Positions 10,328 through 21,034 of a stretch of DNA of 64,000 nt are shown here, piece by piece; within the stretch, counting starts at the first letter, position 1; the number at the start of each line of letters is the position of its first letter. Source of the DNA: Acanthochlamys bracteata (taxonomy: Eukaryota > Streptophyta > Magnoliopsida > Pandanales > Velloziaceae); assembly GCA_019914995.1 (NCBI GenBank), contig CM034137.1, forward strand, positions 3,844,001 to 3,908,000. Direction: 5' to 3'. The notes under the pieces are model-generated. The model was not told where the DNA came from. It ran no database searches and saw nothing but the letters and a program-made list of their open reading frames with translations. Position numbers and translations under genes: made by a program.

Positions 10328-11816
10328 GCTTACAAGCATGTTTTCAACTGAACATAAATTTTAATTAACCAATTATTTGTTCAGGCACCGCACTGAAATT
10401 CCAAAATGGTCTACCATTTGGAGTGAATTTGTACTACAACATTGTAAGTTATCTTATCTTGGAGTCAATTCGAGCCTAAGGCGCTAAGGTGAGAAGCGTA
10501 TTCTTAGCTACAAATTATTTGACCGACTTAGAGATAAGCTCATTCTTTAGCTATCAGTTATCTCATTAGCATTATGAAACCTGCAAGGTTTCATTTACCT
10601 GTGTCATATAGCTGATGTTGTGATAACAGTATCTCATGACTTTTCACTGTAAGTATATTGCCATACTTACTTCTTCCTTTACATGTTTGCTCTTCCTTTT
10701 CATAGTCTTTGCTTCCAGCTGAACTCTCTCTCATTGTCAATGCAAGGGCAACCCTGTTTTACAGGTTACTGAAATTTTAGAAATCAGATTCAGACCAACT
10801 AATATCTTACTTTTTTAAACAATCATCTAAGGCGTTGGTATGTTATGATCTTATTTTAATCGCTATTATGCAAGTTGTGTTGTACGTTGAAGTGAAGTTT
10901 CTATAACATGCAATTGAAGCAACTTAGGGCTACGTTGGTCCTTTTCTGTTAATGGATGTAGCTTGCACTTGTTTTTTTACCCTTTTGGTTTACTATAAGG
11001 CATTTACTTCTGCACATAAATACATCAGCTGTTCATCCATTCTACACGCCTACAGATTCTGGTGCCAGTAGCTAATGGTACAGATGTGATGGAGGCTTTA
11101 ATGATCATCGACATATTGCGAAGATCGAGTGCTAGGGTGGTGGTTGTATCTGTTGAAGACAAATTAGAAGTAGTAGCATCTAGAAAAGTAGAAGTGGTTG
11201 CTGACATACTTTTGGATGAAGCTGCAGATCTGGAGTACAATCTGATTGTCTTCCCGTAAGTTGTGTAGTATTTGAACATATCAAATTCCCTGAGTTCCTA
11301 CGATGACATAGAGGTAAGAGAAGTACATAGCAGATAATGTTTTGATTCATGGTGGCCAATATTTGTAGGGTGGGATTAGTGTTGCAGAAGCATTCTCCAA
11401 GTCTCAGAAATTGGTAGACCTTTTGAAGAAGCAGGCTTCATCGAATAAGTTTTATGGGGCTATCCGTGCTTCCCCAGCTTTAGTTCTCGAGCCACATGGT
11501 TTGCTTAAAGTATGGATTCAACTTTTTTGCTTGTTTTTGCTATATGGGAACCAACTGCCACCCAGACTTTTTTTTACCTCTTTCTTATCTAAGCTTTCTA
11601 AAAGTATTGATGCAGAGTAAGAAGGCAACAGCATATCCAGACTTGTGCTGCAAACTTTCTGACCAGAGCCATATAGAGAACAGGGTTGTGATTGATGGAA
11701 ACTTGATCACAAGCAGAGCCCCTGGTACTTCTATTGAATTTGCATTGGCCATTGTTCAGAAATTTTTCGGTCACGAGACAGCAGTAAGTGTTGCAAAGGC
11801 ACTTGTGTTCATATAA

Positions 11817-12593
11817 GCAGCATGCTAGCAGTACCTGCGTGATGTTAGAAATACGATGCTGATTCATAAGGAGAGGTGACGTTGTTTATGATTTTGCTAT
11901 ATTCTAGCTGTGTATAGAGCATGATGTATTGAGTGTTTATGTTGTACTGTATTTTCTGCTAAGTGGTCACTACTTTCTTATAATAAGAGACCGTCCTTTC
12001 TCAAGGCCATCTTTAATCTAATGTCCTACGCTTGAATGGTACTTTATATGTATGATGTACTTTATTGTTGTTTGTACATTGAAGCGAAGAAAAGTTGTAA
12101 TTATTTAATGGTGGAGCTGTTGTTTATAATCTATATCGGAACTAAGAGCTACTTGGATGCAGGGACTTCCGAGATTGTAGATTTCAGCCAATGGTAAATA
12201 TTTATTATCATCGCAGTAGTTAAGCAAGGGGTGGTTTACGCCCAAAGACATGGATTTGTGAGCTTTCCAAAAGGCGAAGTGAAGGCGGTGACAGTTGATA
12301 TAACCGAAACTCGTTGCATCACAAATTGGGGTCAAAACCTTTGATGGAAATGACTCTTGCGACTGAAATTATATTGAATCTAACTTGGCCAACAAAATTT
12401 TTGGATGGACTGGGTGGAGCATGAGCCAAACCCCACCCGTAGAAACCAAAATTAATGATGTACGTCCCTAATATATAGAGAGGGCCTCTCTCTTTTATGT
12501 CGTGAGTATTGTAACTGGGTCATGTTGATCCGTATCCAACCCCGTAATGACCCATTTCCTACTTAAATTGTAACTGGGTCACAAATCGCACAG
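11817..12593 (+). other. 3' region of DJ-1 copy A and 5' flank of gypsy element
   Basis: The first few hundred bases probably hold the DJ-1 3' UTR (AATAAGAGA near 11982 is a possible poly(A) signal). No 5' LTR for the gypsy element is found: nothing here matches the sequence after 16882. The 15-mer ATTGTAACTGGGTCA occurs twice, near 12508 and 12568. Confidence 0.4.
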
Positions 12594-13247
12594 GTGAACC
12601 AAGGCAACAATTGCAACTCAGGCCAACCCAACTACTCAGTAGGCAACCAAATTATACATCGTCCCCAGGTGGGCTCTGGCTTGCTGTCCACAACAAGCAC
12701 AATCCAAAGCCAACTGCCGAAGGACCGTCATCGATTCCCAAACTTTGACGGAAAGGATCCACATGAGTGGTTGTACTGTGCAGAAAAATATTTCACATAC
12801 TATCGCACAACTGCTACCGACAAAGTCATCATAGCTACAATGTACTTCCAAGGGGAGGCTAATAGGTGGTACAGAAATTACGAGAGGAACAAACCGCGGC
12901 ACTCATGTGAGGAATTAACAGGGGCTCTTCTTCGACAGTTTGGACCAACAACCTTTGACAATGCTAGTTTCTCCCTACAGCAACTTAAGCAAACCGGAAC
13001 TGTGACAGAATACCAAACTGCGTTCTAGGATTTGCGCTCTCGATTGGAACATACTTCGGAGAAAGACTTAATTGGACGATTTTGCTGTGGGTTGTCAAAG
13101 CAAATTTCCATGGATGTCATGGCTATGCAACCTACTGGATTGCAGCAAGCCTACATGATTGCTAGGATGTTTAAACAAAAACTAGCTAACGAATAGCAAG
13201 TGGCACGACAGAACCGCCCCCGAGCAACAGCTTCTTAGCAAAATTCT
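12594..13247 (+). pseudogene. Gypsy-1 gag
   Basis: The retrotransposon gag domain reads RFPNFDGKDPHEWLYCAEKY, then TDKVIIATMYFQGEANRWY, FGPTTFDNASFSLQQLKQ and GTVTEYQTAF before the TAG at 13026. The frame continues with DLRSRLEHTSEKDLIGRF and MARMFKQ-type sequence to TAG codons at 13194 and 13236. It has no ATG at the start and the 5' end is uncertain. Confidence 0.85.
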
Positions 13248-13256
13248 GGGCAAAGT

Positions 13257-13943
13257 GTGTCTTCTGCAGCTCAATCATCTAACACTATATCCTACACCAC
13301 AAAATCACGATCCTCTTTGTCTGTGGCAGATATTAATGAGAGGCGAGCCAAAGGAATTTGTTTCTACTACGATGCTAAGTATTACAAGGGGCATAAGTGC
13401 GCCACTAATTTATACTGCATTGGAGGATGCATAGACGAGGACAGTGTGTATGATCCAGACAGTGAAGCAGCAGAAGAAGTCTTGGCAGAAGATGCTATGC
13501 TTTCGTTGAGTGCTATGCACGGCCTCGCTGGACCACAAACAATTTGAGTTGTGGGAAGGATTAAAAAGCAAGAAGTGTTTATCCTTATTGATTCTAGTAT
13601 CACACATAATTTCATCACTGACAAATTGGCACGATATTTGCGACTATACTTGCAAGATGTGCGGCCTCTCAAAGTGGAGTTAGCGGATGGACGACCACAC
13701 TCAATTGAAGTTATCTACAAGGGGATACCATTACAGATACAAGGAGCAAGCTTGGTTGTCGATGCCTATCCTTTTCCACTTGGAGGTATGGATCTTGTGC
13801 TTGGTATTCAATGGTTAGAGAGCCCTGGCGACGTCATCTGCAATTGGCGTCGTTCCGATATGCGTTTCTCTTTGCAAGGCCATGAATTCATCTTGCAAGG
13901 GATTCACGAAGGCCGAGTATCTCAACTCACAAGTCTACATTAA
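13257..13943 (+). pseudogene. Gypsy-1 zinc knuckle and aspartic protease
   Basis: The knuckle region reads GICFYYDAKYYKGHKC, with Tyr where the second Cys is expected. After the TGA at 13545 comes the protease: FILIDSSITHNFITDKLAR. The catalytic triad normally reads D-S-G; here the Gly is Ser and the following Ser is Ile, so activity is doubtful. GGMDLVLGIQWLESPGDV marks the end of the protease fold. A TAA at 13941 ends the segment. Confidence 0.85.
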
Positions 13944-14099
13944 GGAAACATGTTGTGTTCCTTGCGTTTGGTATCTATCTCCACTACAGCAGAGCCAAAT
14001 AGCAAGGAAAACAATGAAGTACCCACGAGCTTGCAGCCGCTTATCCAGCAATATGCCTCTATTTTCTGCCCAAATCTTATGCTACCCCCGAAGAGGTCT

Positions 14100-15437
14100 C
14101 ACGATCATGGAATTCCACTCTTACCTGGGGCACAACCTGCAAACGTGCGACCATATCGCTATCCTCAGGTGCAAAAAACTGAGATAGAACGTATAGTGGC
14201 CGAGATGTTGTCACAAGGTATCATTAAGCCAAGTTGTTCAACATTCTCTTCACCTGTGCTCTTAGTTAAAAAGAAGGATGGCTCTTGGAGGTTTTGTGTA
14301 GATTATAGAGCTCTCAATGAGATTACGGTGAAGGATAAATATCTAATTCCCGTAATTGATGAGCTTCTTGATGAACTCCATGGTGCAAAGATTTTCTCTA
14401 AGCTGGACTTAAAATTTGGGTACCATCAAATAAGAGTTCGAGAGGAAGATATTCACAAAACAACCTTTCGCACTCATGATGGCCACTATGAGTTCCTTGT
14501 CATGCCTTTTGGGCTGACGAATGCACCCTCCACCTTTCAGTCATTGATGAATGAAGTGTTCCGGCCCTACCTTCGCAAGTTCATCTTAGTTTTCTTTGTT
14601 GATATCTTGATTTATAGCACTGACTGGCAGACTCACCAAAAACACCTTGCTATTGTGTTATCAGTTTTGCAGGAACATAGACTATATGCAAACTTATCCA
14701 AGTGCAAATTTGGGTGTCGACAATTAGAGTACCTTGGGCACATTGTCTCTGAACAAGGATTGACAGTAGATGATAGCAAGGTTAAAGCTATGTTGGACTG
14801 GCCACCACCAAAATCAGTTACAGAGTTGCGAGGATTCTTGGGATTGATTGGATATTACCGAAGATTCGTCAAGAATTATGGACGTATTACGACACCTCTT
14901 ACTGATCTGCTAAAGAAGCAGGCCTTTGAGTGGAATGCAGTAGCTAACTCGACTTTTGAACAATTAAAAGAGGCAATGTCAACAACACCCGTTCTGGCCG
15001 CTCCTAATTTTGATCTACCATTTTCTTTAGAAACTGATGCATCTGGACGTGGCATTGGTGCAGTCTTGACACAAGATAATCGCCCAATAGCTTACTTCAG
15101 TAAGTCCCTATCATCTACTGCCTTAGCCAAATCTACTTACGAAAAAGAACTTATGGCATTAGTTTTGGCTGTTCAAAAGTGGAGACTATATTTATTAGGA
15201 CACCGCTTCACTATTAAGACTGACCATCTGAGCCTCAAATACTTACTAGAGCAACGTCTTTCCACACATGACCAACACAAGTGGTTAGTTAAGTTGCTTG
15301 GCTATGATTATAAAATTGAGTATCGAGCAGGGAAGCATAATACAGTGGTAGACGCTCTATCAAGAGTACCGAAAGTTAGCCTTGCCGCTGTGAGTACCTT
15401 GCAGGTTTTTTTTTGGGATGATTTACACCAAGCATAG
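14100..15437 (+). pseudogene. Gypsy-1 reverse transcriptase and RNase H
   Basis: This is an open stretch of nearly 500 codons. Reverse transcriptase motifs in order are LLVKKKDGSWRFCVDYRALN, IPVIDELLDELHGAKIFSKL, MPFGLTNAPSTFQSLMNEVF and then FFVDILIYS, where gypsy enzymes have F-F-D-D. The first catalytic Asp is Val (GTT, 14598-14600). KCKFGCRQLEYLGHIVS and GFLGLIGYYRRFVKNYG follow. RNase H reads ETDASGRGIGAVLTQ, YEKELMALVLAVQKWRLYLL and FTIKTDHLSLKYLL, ending NTVVDALSR. The open frame suggests moderate age, but polymerase activity would be lost. Confidence 0.93.
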
Positions 15438-15449
15438 CAAGCTGACTCG

Positions 15450-16882
15450 TTGATCTTGTCATTACTAGAAGATGCACGCAATGGTAGCTGGCCAGAGTTG
15501 TCCATTTTCAAAGGTTTCTTGCTACACAAAGGGAAGGCTTGGATTCCTGCAGGTGTATCTCTGCAAAGGCAGCTTCTGTTTGAAGCTCACAACTCCGCAG
15601 CTGGAGATCATGGTGGGAGATTTCGCACATATAAACGTTTGTCACAACAGTTCTACTGGCCAGGTATGTCTAAGGAGGTGCAGAATTGCATCGCCTCATG
15701 CGCAACATGTGCCAAAGCAAAGGCCGATAATCTCCAACCTGCAAGACTGCTACAACCGCTCCCTGTACCATCTGAAGTGTGGTCTGACATTACAATGGAT
15801 TTTATACAAGGCTTGCCCATGTCAAAAGGGAAAAATGTGATCATGGTAGTAGTGGACAAACTCACTAAATATGGACACTTTGTGCCATTAAGACAACCAT
15901 ACTCGGCTATGAGTGTGGCTGCGATCTTCACCAAAGAAATCATCAAACTTCATGGTTGTCCTTCTTCAATTGTCTCTGATAGGGATCCGATATTCATGAG
16001 CTCTTTTTGGCAAGAACTTCATCGCTTGCAAGGGACCTCATTGCATATGAGTTCGGTATACCATCCTCAAACCGATGGGCAATCGGAAATAGTTAATAAA
16101 GGTGTAGAGACATATTTGCGATGCTTCATCGCCGAGCAGCCACGACATTGGATGCGATGGCTTCATTGGGCGGAATACTCTTACAATACTCATACACACT
16201 CGGCTACAATGTATCCCTATTTGAAGCTGTGTATGGCAGAAAACCACCACCCATTGTCTCATTTGCAACTGGACCGATTCACAAGGATGCTATAGGCGTT
16301 CAACTTCGTGAGAGAGATGCCATACTAAACGATTTACGGTTTCATCTTCAAAGGGCACAGGATAGGATGAAGCGCGTGTGTGATAAAAAGCACAGGGAGA
16401 AACAATTCCAACCTGGAGATCGGGTGTTTCTCAAACTTCAACCTTATCGTCAGTCCTCCATAGCAGACCGACGCAATCGCAAGCTCCGCTACAAGTTCTA
16501 TGGTCCTTACGAAGTTTTACAGCAAATTGGGACAGTAGCATACAAGCTCAATCTCCCTTCTGATTCAAAAATCCATCCAGTTTTTCATGTGTCTCAACTA
16601 AAAGACGCAAGGGCTATTCCTCAGGACTTTGAAGAGGAGCTGCCTCAACTGCCTGCGGAAACAATACCGCTGCAGTCTACTGAACCTCAAGGGGATATTG
16701 TCGATTCAGTCAACAAGTCAGCAGAGCAAAGCCTCGAGGACGAGGCTTGTCTTGCAGGGGGAGAGAATGTAAGGGAGTGTGGGGCGAATTTGCAGCTGGA
16801 AGAATTAAGTAATGTGAAGGTACCTCGACGCAGCAACCGCAGGTTGGTTCAGCAACATAAGTGTATTGGCTGCCAAGGGTGA
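15450..16882 (+). pseudogene. Gypsy-1 integrase
   Basis: The HHCC zinc module (EAHNSAAGDHGG...FYWPGM...CIASCATCAKAK) is intact. The core reads WSDITMDFIQGLPMSKG (first Asp), IVSDRDPIFMSSFWQEL (second Asp) and [19 protein letters not shown] (Glu). At about 16195 the frame shifts; the continuation (to 16882) has [33 protein letters not shown] and [14 protein letters not shown]. The extreme C-terminus is Glu/Ala-rich without a clear chromodomain. Confidence 0.9.
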
Positions 16883-17190
16883 GGAGCTACATCCAAGTGC
16901 TGATGCCTGCATCCAGAGAATAAAGAGTTTGAGTCCATTAGGAAGTCTATGCATTAGGAGAGTTGTATCTCAGTAGGAATTATTGTGGCATTAGAATTGC
17001 CAAACAGTCTTATAGCAATCTAGAACTCTAAGAGTGGAGTTCTATAGCTATAAATAAGAAGTGCCAAGCACTTCATAGGGTAAGCAGAAAACTCTTTTAT
17101 TTTCCAATTTTACTTTTCTTTAGCAATTACATTGTCATCGTTAGCATATCCAACGCTTGTGCGGTTTGAGTACACTCAAACCGTAACAAC
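16883..17190 (+). repeat. Probable 3' LTR of Gypsy-1
   Basis: The sequence after the integrase has a promoter-like TATAAATA at 17049-17056 preceded by a small inverted repeat (GAACTCTAAGAGTGGAGTTC). This is what an LTR U3/R boundary would show. Boundaries are not fixed because no second LTR is in the window. Confidence 0.4.
17162..17183. repeat. Perfect 22-bp palindrome-like inverted repeat
   Basis: CGGTTTGAGT, a 2-base centre, then ACTCAAACCG: 10-bp arms with no mismatch. It lies at the downstream border of the probable gypsy LTR. It could be a joint between two elements or a hairpin site; no function is implied. Confidence 0.85.
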
Positions 17191-18455
17191 TTCCTTCGAT
17201 GTCAAGAACTTTGTTTCTTTAAAACAAAAACCTTCGGTATCCACACTAATAAAGTGATATCTCTTGTTCGTGTTATTTCTCTCAATTTTAAATCTTAGGT
17301 AACTTGGAAGATCGATTTAATCACTGCTAAGCAAAAGATCCCCTAAATTCTTAAAAGGTATTGCCTTCTCTAGTTTTTTCAGTTGCGATCCATTTATTTA
17401 TCTTCATATATTTGATTTTTTAATTTGGTAGAAAGCAAATACATAGAGTAATAGAAAAGAAAATTCCTCCGTCGACGTTTTTCTTCTAACAAGAAGACGA
17501 AAATCAAAGCAATTCATCAATCTTGAGCTCCTAGATAATTACAAAATTTGAGTCTGAAGTTTCTCTCTAACGCTGTGTATGGTTTAAGAGTATGTAATGG
17601 GAATGGAGGGGAAGAGGAAACGATTCCTTGTGTTTGGATTTGTTGTTACTATTAGGAGAAGAGAAGTAGAATGGGAGAAAAGAGGGGGAGAAAAGAGGCA
17701 CTGTTTGGGGTGGTTCAGTTACACCCCAAATCGGGGTGTAACGGGAGAGCGCAGCGTTTCGTTTGTATTTTTTTCTCATCTTGCCCTTAGAGCACTTTGC
17801 TCGTCTGCTTCACGATGCCACTCACGGGTAGCTCCCGGCCGCCGCGATCTACCTCCTTTGCCGTCAAATCTACTTTCTGTCTCCGACTACTGCAACATCT
17901 TGTCATGCAAACTTATTTGATCTATTTTTTTGCTTCACGCCGCCGCCATTGTTCGATTCATTTGCATTATCCACGACCTGATCTCCGTCTATCTCAAAAT
18001 TAATCGTTCATGGTAGAAAAGAGAAGTAGAAATTTTTTTGAGCGTTGCTCAATTTGTTGAATGATTGATCTAAAAGTTTGTTGTAGTTTTAATTGTTTTG
18101 CTACGTTTTTATTTATTTTCATTGAATCTGTTGAGAATTTGTTGAGAAATTTTTTGAAAATTTTATTTTTTGAAAGTCTTTTTCCTGTTTGGATGTTGGG
18201 TTCTCATAACATCTTTTGAAAGTCTTTTTGCTACTAGAGCTAATAGAATTTTGAGTTTCCAAATCAGCGATATTCTGGATTAATTATAGCAATAGTCGTC
18301 TTCTACTAAATGTTGGCGGCGCTATAAAGATAAATATAAAAAAGGAACACCTGTATACAAAGTTCCATAGAACAAAAAAAGATCTTAGACTTAAAATTAA
18401 ATAGATGCAAATAAGTGTATAAGATTGAGTGTAATCTTACATGTGACTTATAATT
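17191..18455. other. No gene recognised
   Basis: Unassigned sequence. A purine-rich block (17597-17700) is followed by a more GC-rich block (17800-17980). Open frames here are short and match nothing I know. GAGAAGTAGAA occurs at about 17660 and 18020. Confidence 0.4.
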
Positions 18456-18905
18456 CAATTACAATCATCATCACTATAGTTATACTCGTCCGAACTCTTG
18501 TTTTCATTTTGATCATCACTAGGATGGATGCCTTCTTGGTCGTCCAAAATCACAATGACTTTATGATCTATATTATCATCTCCATTGTTTATGCTTGAAT
18601 ATTTTACTTCTTGATAGGGATCATTCTCTGCGATGATCGCTTCTTCATCAACATGTGTGTCTTCTTCATCTCCTCCCCTCCAAACAATGAGGGATGATAT
18701 AAATATCGATATTGTGATTATTGTACAACAATCCAATCGTTATCTTACTTCATATCATGAACATAAAACACTTGAATCACATTCATAGAAAATATGAACG
18801 GATCAATTTGATACCATCTCTTGCTAATGCTGATGCTAGTAAAGTCATCATCAATCCTGATGGGTTTTTTGTGCTCTAAATCAAAGTATTCACATTTTTA
18901 TTAAA
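18456..18905 (-). pseudogene. CACTA (En/Spm) TNP2-type transposase C-terminal fragment
   Basis: Minus-strand reading from about 18905 gives CEYFDLEHKKPIRIDDDFTS, then KRWYQIDPFIFSMNV and IQVFYVHDMK followed by a stop and DNDWIVVQ. This follows the DUF4216 region at the C-terminus of plant CACTA transposases (C-x-W-F-D...PFILA-Q--QVFY--D...W-VV). An acidic tail continues to 18455. No transposase core or CACTA termini are found nearby, so it is a stranded fragment. Confidence 0.65.
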
Positions 18906-19077
18906 AAATTTGACGTCTCTTATGATATGTCAAACTCAAGACTTCTTTCAGAATACCATAGAATTTAAAACTTGATCTTTATGATCACATTGCATACAAA
19001 TTCTACTAGTTTGAGTGAACAAACAACGCTCGTGTGTTAGATTGTTGTTAGAAGTTGGTTTTTATTTTTATTTTAAA

Positions 19078-19250
19078 TAATTTTGATTAATAAATAGGTC
19101 TATCCGATCATTATTAAATGGATTGGATTGGTCGATAATTTTGATCGATATAAATATTTATGTTTGGTTATGGATGAACGATTTTACTCTAATTATTAAA
19201 TTTTATCAATCCGAATTTGACTTTTAGCTCATATTGCCACCCCAAACCAT
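19078..19250 (+). repeat. Partial unit of hAT-type family N1
   Basis: This ~170-bp stretch resembles the right terminal unit of the elements at 6777, 58131 and 61995. It has AATAGGTC, a TTTGATC-like block, ATTAAATTTTATCAATCCGA and the end ATTGCCACCCCAA. The rest of the element is not seen beside it. Confidence 0.5.
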
Positions 19251-19822
19251 GGCATTTTAGGTGTCTAGCGGTGAATGTGATGATATGACAACATCATGGT
19301 TGCAACTGGAAATGTGATTACCATATTTAAAGAACTTATCGAACTATAAAAAATTATGCTTCCACAATCATATTTGTGATTTTGGTAATTCATGAAACCA
19401 TTGCATCAAATGATCTCTATTTTGTTAGATTTGTTAAAAACATGTTGATTTAGGATTAATCCCAAAAAGAGGTGCTCCTAATAAGCACAGTGAAAATACT
19501 AATAATCTTATAACAAACGTGTCACAATTAAAAAAATAACACCAAAAACAGATACTTATGTGAAATTTTTTTACCAATTTGAGAGAAAACTTCACAAATA
19601 ATACGAAGAAAAATCACTACTTAGATTCAGTTACACCCTGTACTATACAAAAAAATCACTCAGTTATAGTAGTACAAAGAAATTTGTTAAGCACACACAT
19701 ACCAGACAATACTTATGCACGCGCACTCGTCGCTGTTTGCAGCGTTACTACACACATAGCCTTTTGCTTATTATACACAACAATCTTTACATGCCGTACA
19801 ACATTGCTGCTACACCTCTATG
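19251..19822. other. No gene recognised
   Basis: AT-rich spacer. The 19579-19845 open frame codes for an unrecognised peptide and overlaps the left border of the next retrotransposon. Nothing else is seen. Confidence 0.4.
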
Positions 19823-19827
19823 CATCG

Positions 19828-21034
19828 CGATATAGAAAAAACTAGTTAAGAAAAATACAATGATTCTATCCTATTTTATCCCTTAAATGCAGATTGTCGT
19901 CTACCGTATAGCAGATAACGAGTTTGTTCCAAAGAAATTATTACTAGCTCTAATCCAAACTAAACTATCAAAAACTATGTTTTTGTGAAGGCAAAAAAGT
20001 GTATGAAAGCTAAGAAAGAAAACTAAAATATGGATTGAGAAAATAGATATACAAATAACTGGAGTTTTAAAATCCACCACTAACGCATTTAATTTAATTC
20101 TTAAATAAATGTGATAATAGATGATAACGATTGTAAAGATTTCGTACCTAACACATTGATCCAATTCTTAGGTATGATTTAAATTATAATTTAACTTTAG
20201 TCCAGTATAAAATTACCTATCTCTAATAAACACAGTAATTTTATCCTATCTTATCTCTCAGATGCAGGTTGTTGTCTACCGTATAGCTAACGAGTTTGTT
20301 CTACAGAAATTATTATTAACTCTAATCCAAACTAAACTATCAAAAGCAGTGTTTTTGTGAAGGCTAAAAAGTGTATGAAAGTGAAACAAAACTAAAATAC
20401 GGATTAGGAAAAATAGATATGCAAACAACTAGAGTTTTAAAATCCACCACTAACGCATTTAATTTAGTTCTTAAATAAATATGATAATAGATCAACAAAA
20501 TCAACAATCCATACATCACATAATATTTAAAAAATAAATTAAATTTATTAGGGATTCATCATCAGCTCTAGTCAAGAAGATTTAGCTACTTATATTAATA
20601 TTACACACAACAAAATTGTATGAAAAATAAAAAATGAGAAAAATAAAACAAATATGAACTTGATCCTTGTCTGGCTCTCTATTTTGGCTGAATGAGTTTG
20701 GACTGAATCAGCCGCCTAGTGTTCTTCTTTCCGGTAGGTGTTCTTTACGGGAGAAAATAAAGCATGTAGTTATTGTATGAGGTTGACTTGGTTTTCTTCT
20801 TACTAGGCTTTAAAGCCCATTCTAGTCCAACACCTAACTTTATGTTCTTTTTGTCTTCTTAGCTTGTCTGGTTTCAGGAATTCCTCCTTTCTTTACCTAT
20901 CATACACAACATACACAACTTAGCTTATAAACATTTCAAAACAATCTAAATTAACTCATTTAGCTTACAATAATCATAAAAATATCATTTATGTTACAAT
21001 AATATGATATTAAATGCATGCAATTATATATTTA
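19828..21034 (-). repeat. 3' LTR of Gypsy-2, rearranged
   Basis: It matches the right LTR at both ends. In the middle it carries a second, partial copy of its own terminal block (19846-20218 is repeated at about 20225-20495), while about 245 bp present in the right LTR are gone. Its distal end reads CGATATAG instead of the expected TGTAGAT. Confidence 0.8.

Larger units (their letters stand above)
7944..11816 (+). pseudogene. DJ1: DJ-1/PfpI two-domain protein, copy A (decayed)
   Basis: Eight exons with GT-AG borders: 7944-7964, 8065-8266, 8341-8487, 8740-8922, 9383-9463, 11056-11255, 11369-11509, 11616-11816. They would encode about 391 residues, the size of plant DJ-1a with two tandem DJ-1 domains. 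Each domain starts VLVPVANGTEPIEA or ILVPVANGTDVMEA and ends near TSRGPGT(T/S). In the family these are redox sensor, glyoxalase or deglycase-like proteins of cytosol, nucleus or plastid. Lesions: exon 2 is 202 bases against 201 in copy B, a +1 shift at about 8149-8153; exon 6 lacks one base before the donor at 11256. The nucleophilic Cys (AAIC) is Ser at 8434-8436 in domain 1 and Arg at 11465-11467 in domain 2. The assisting Glu is kept in both. Identity is sure; loss of function is very likely. Confidence 0.9.
12594..16882 (+). mobile_element. Degenerate Ty3/gypsy retrotransposon (Gypsy-1)
   Basis: Gag, protease, reverse transcriptase, RNase H and integrase lie in that order on the plus strand, the gypsy order. 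They share one reading frame from 12594 to about 16195. That frame is broken by six stops (13026 TAG, 13194 TAG, 13236 TAG, 13545 TGA, 13941 TAA, 15435 TAG) and then one frameshift. The C-terminal part keeps the chromovirus-type sequence [14 protein letters not shown], but no chromodomain is recognisable after it. No 5' LTR is visible; a probable 3' LTR follows. Not autonomous. Confidence 0.9.

Noticed and set aside
12594..16882. Endogenous pararetrovirus (caulimovirid) instead of Ty3/gypsy
   Set aside because: A complete integrase with HHCC and DDE motifs is present and there is no movement-protein region.
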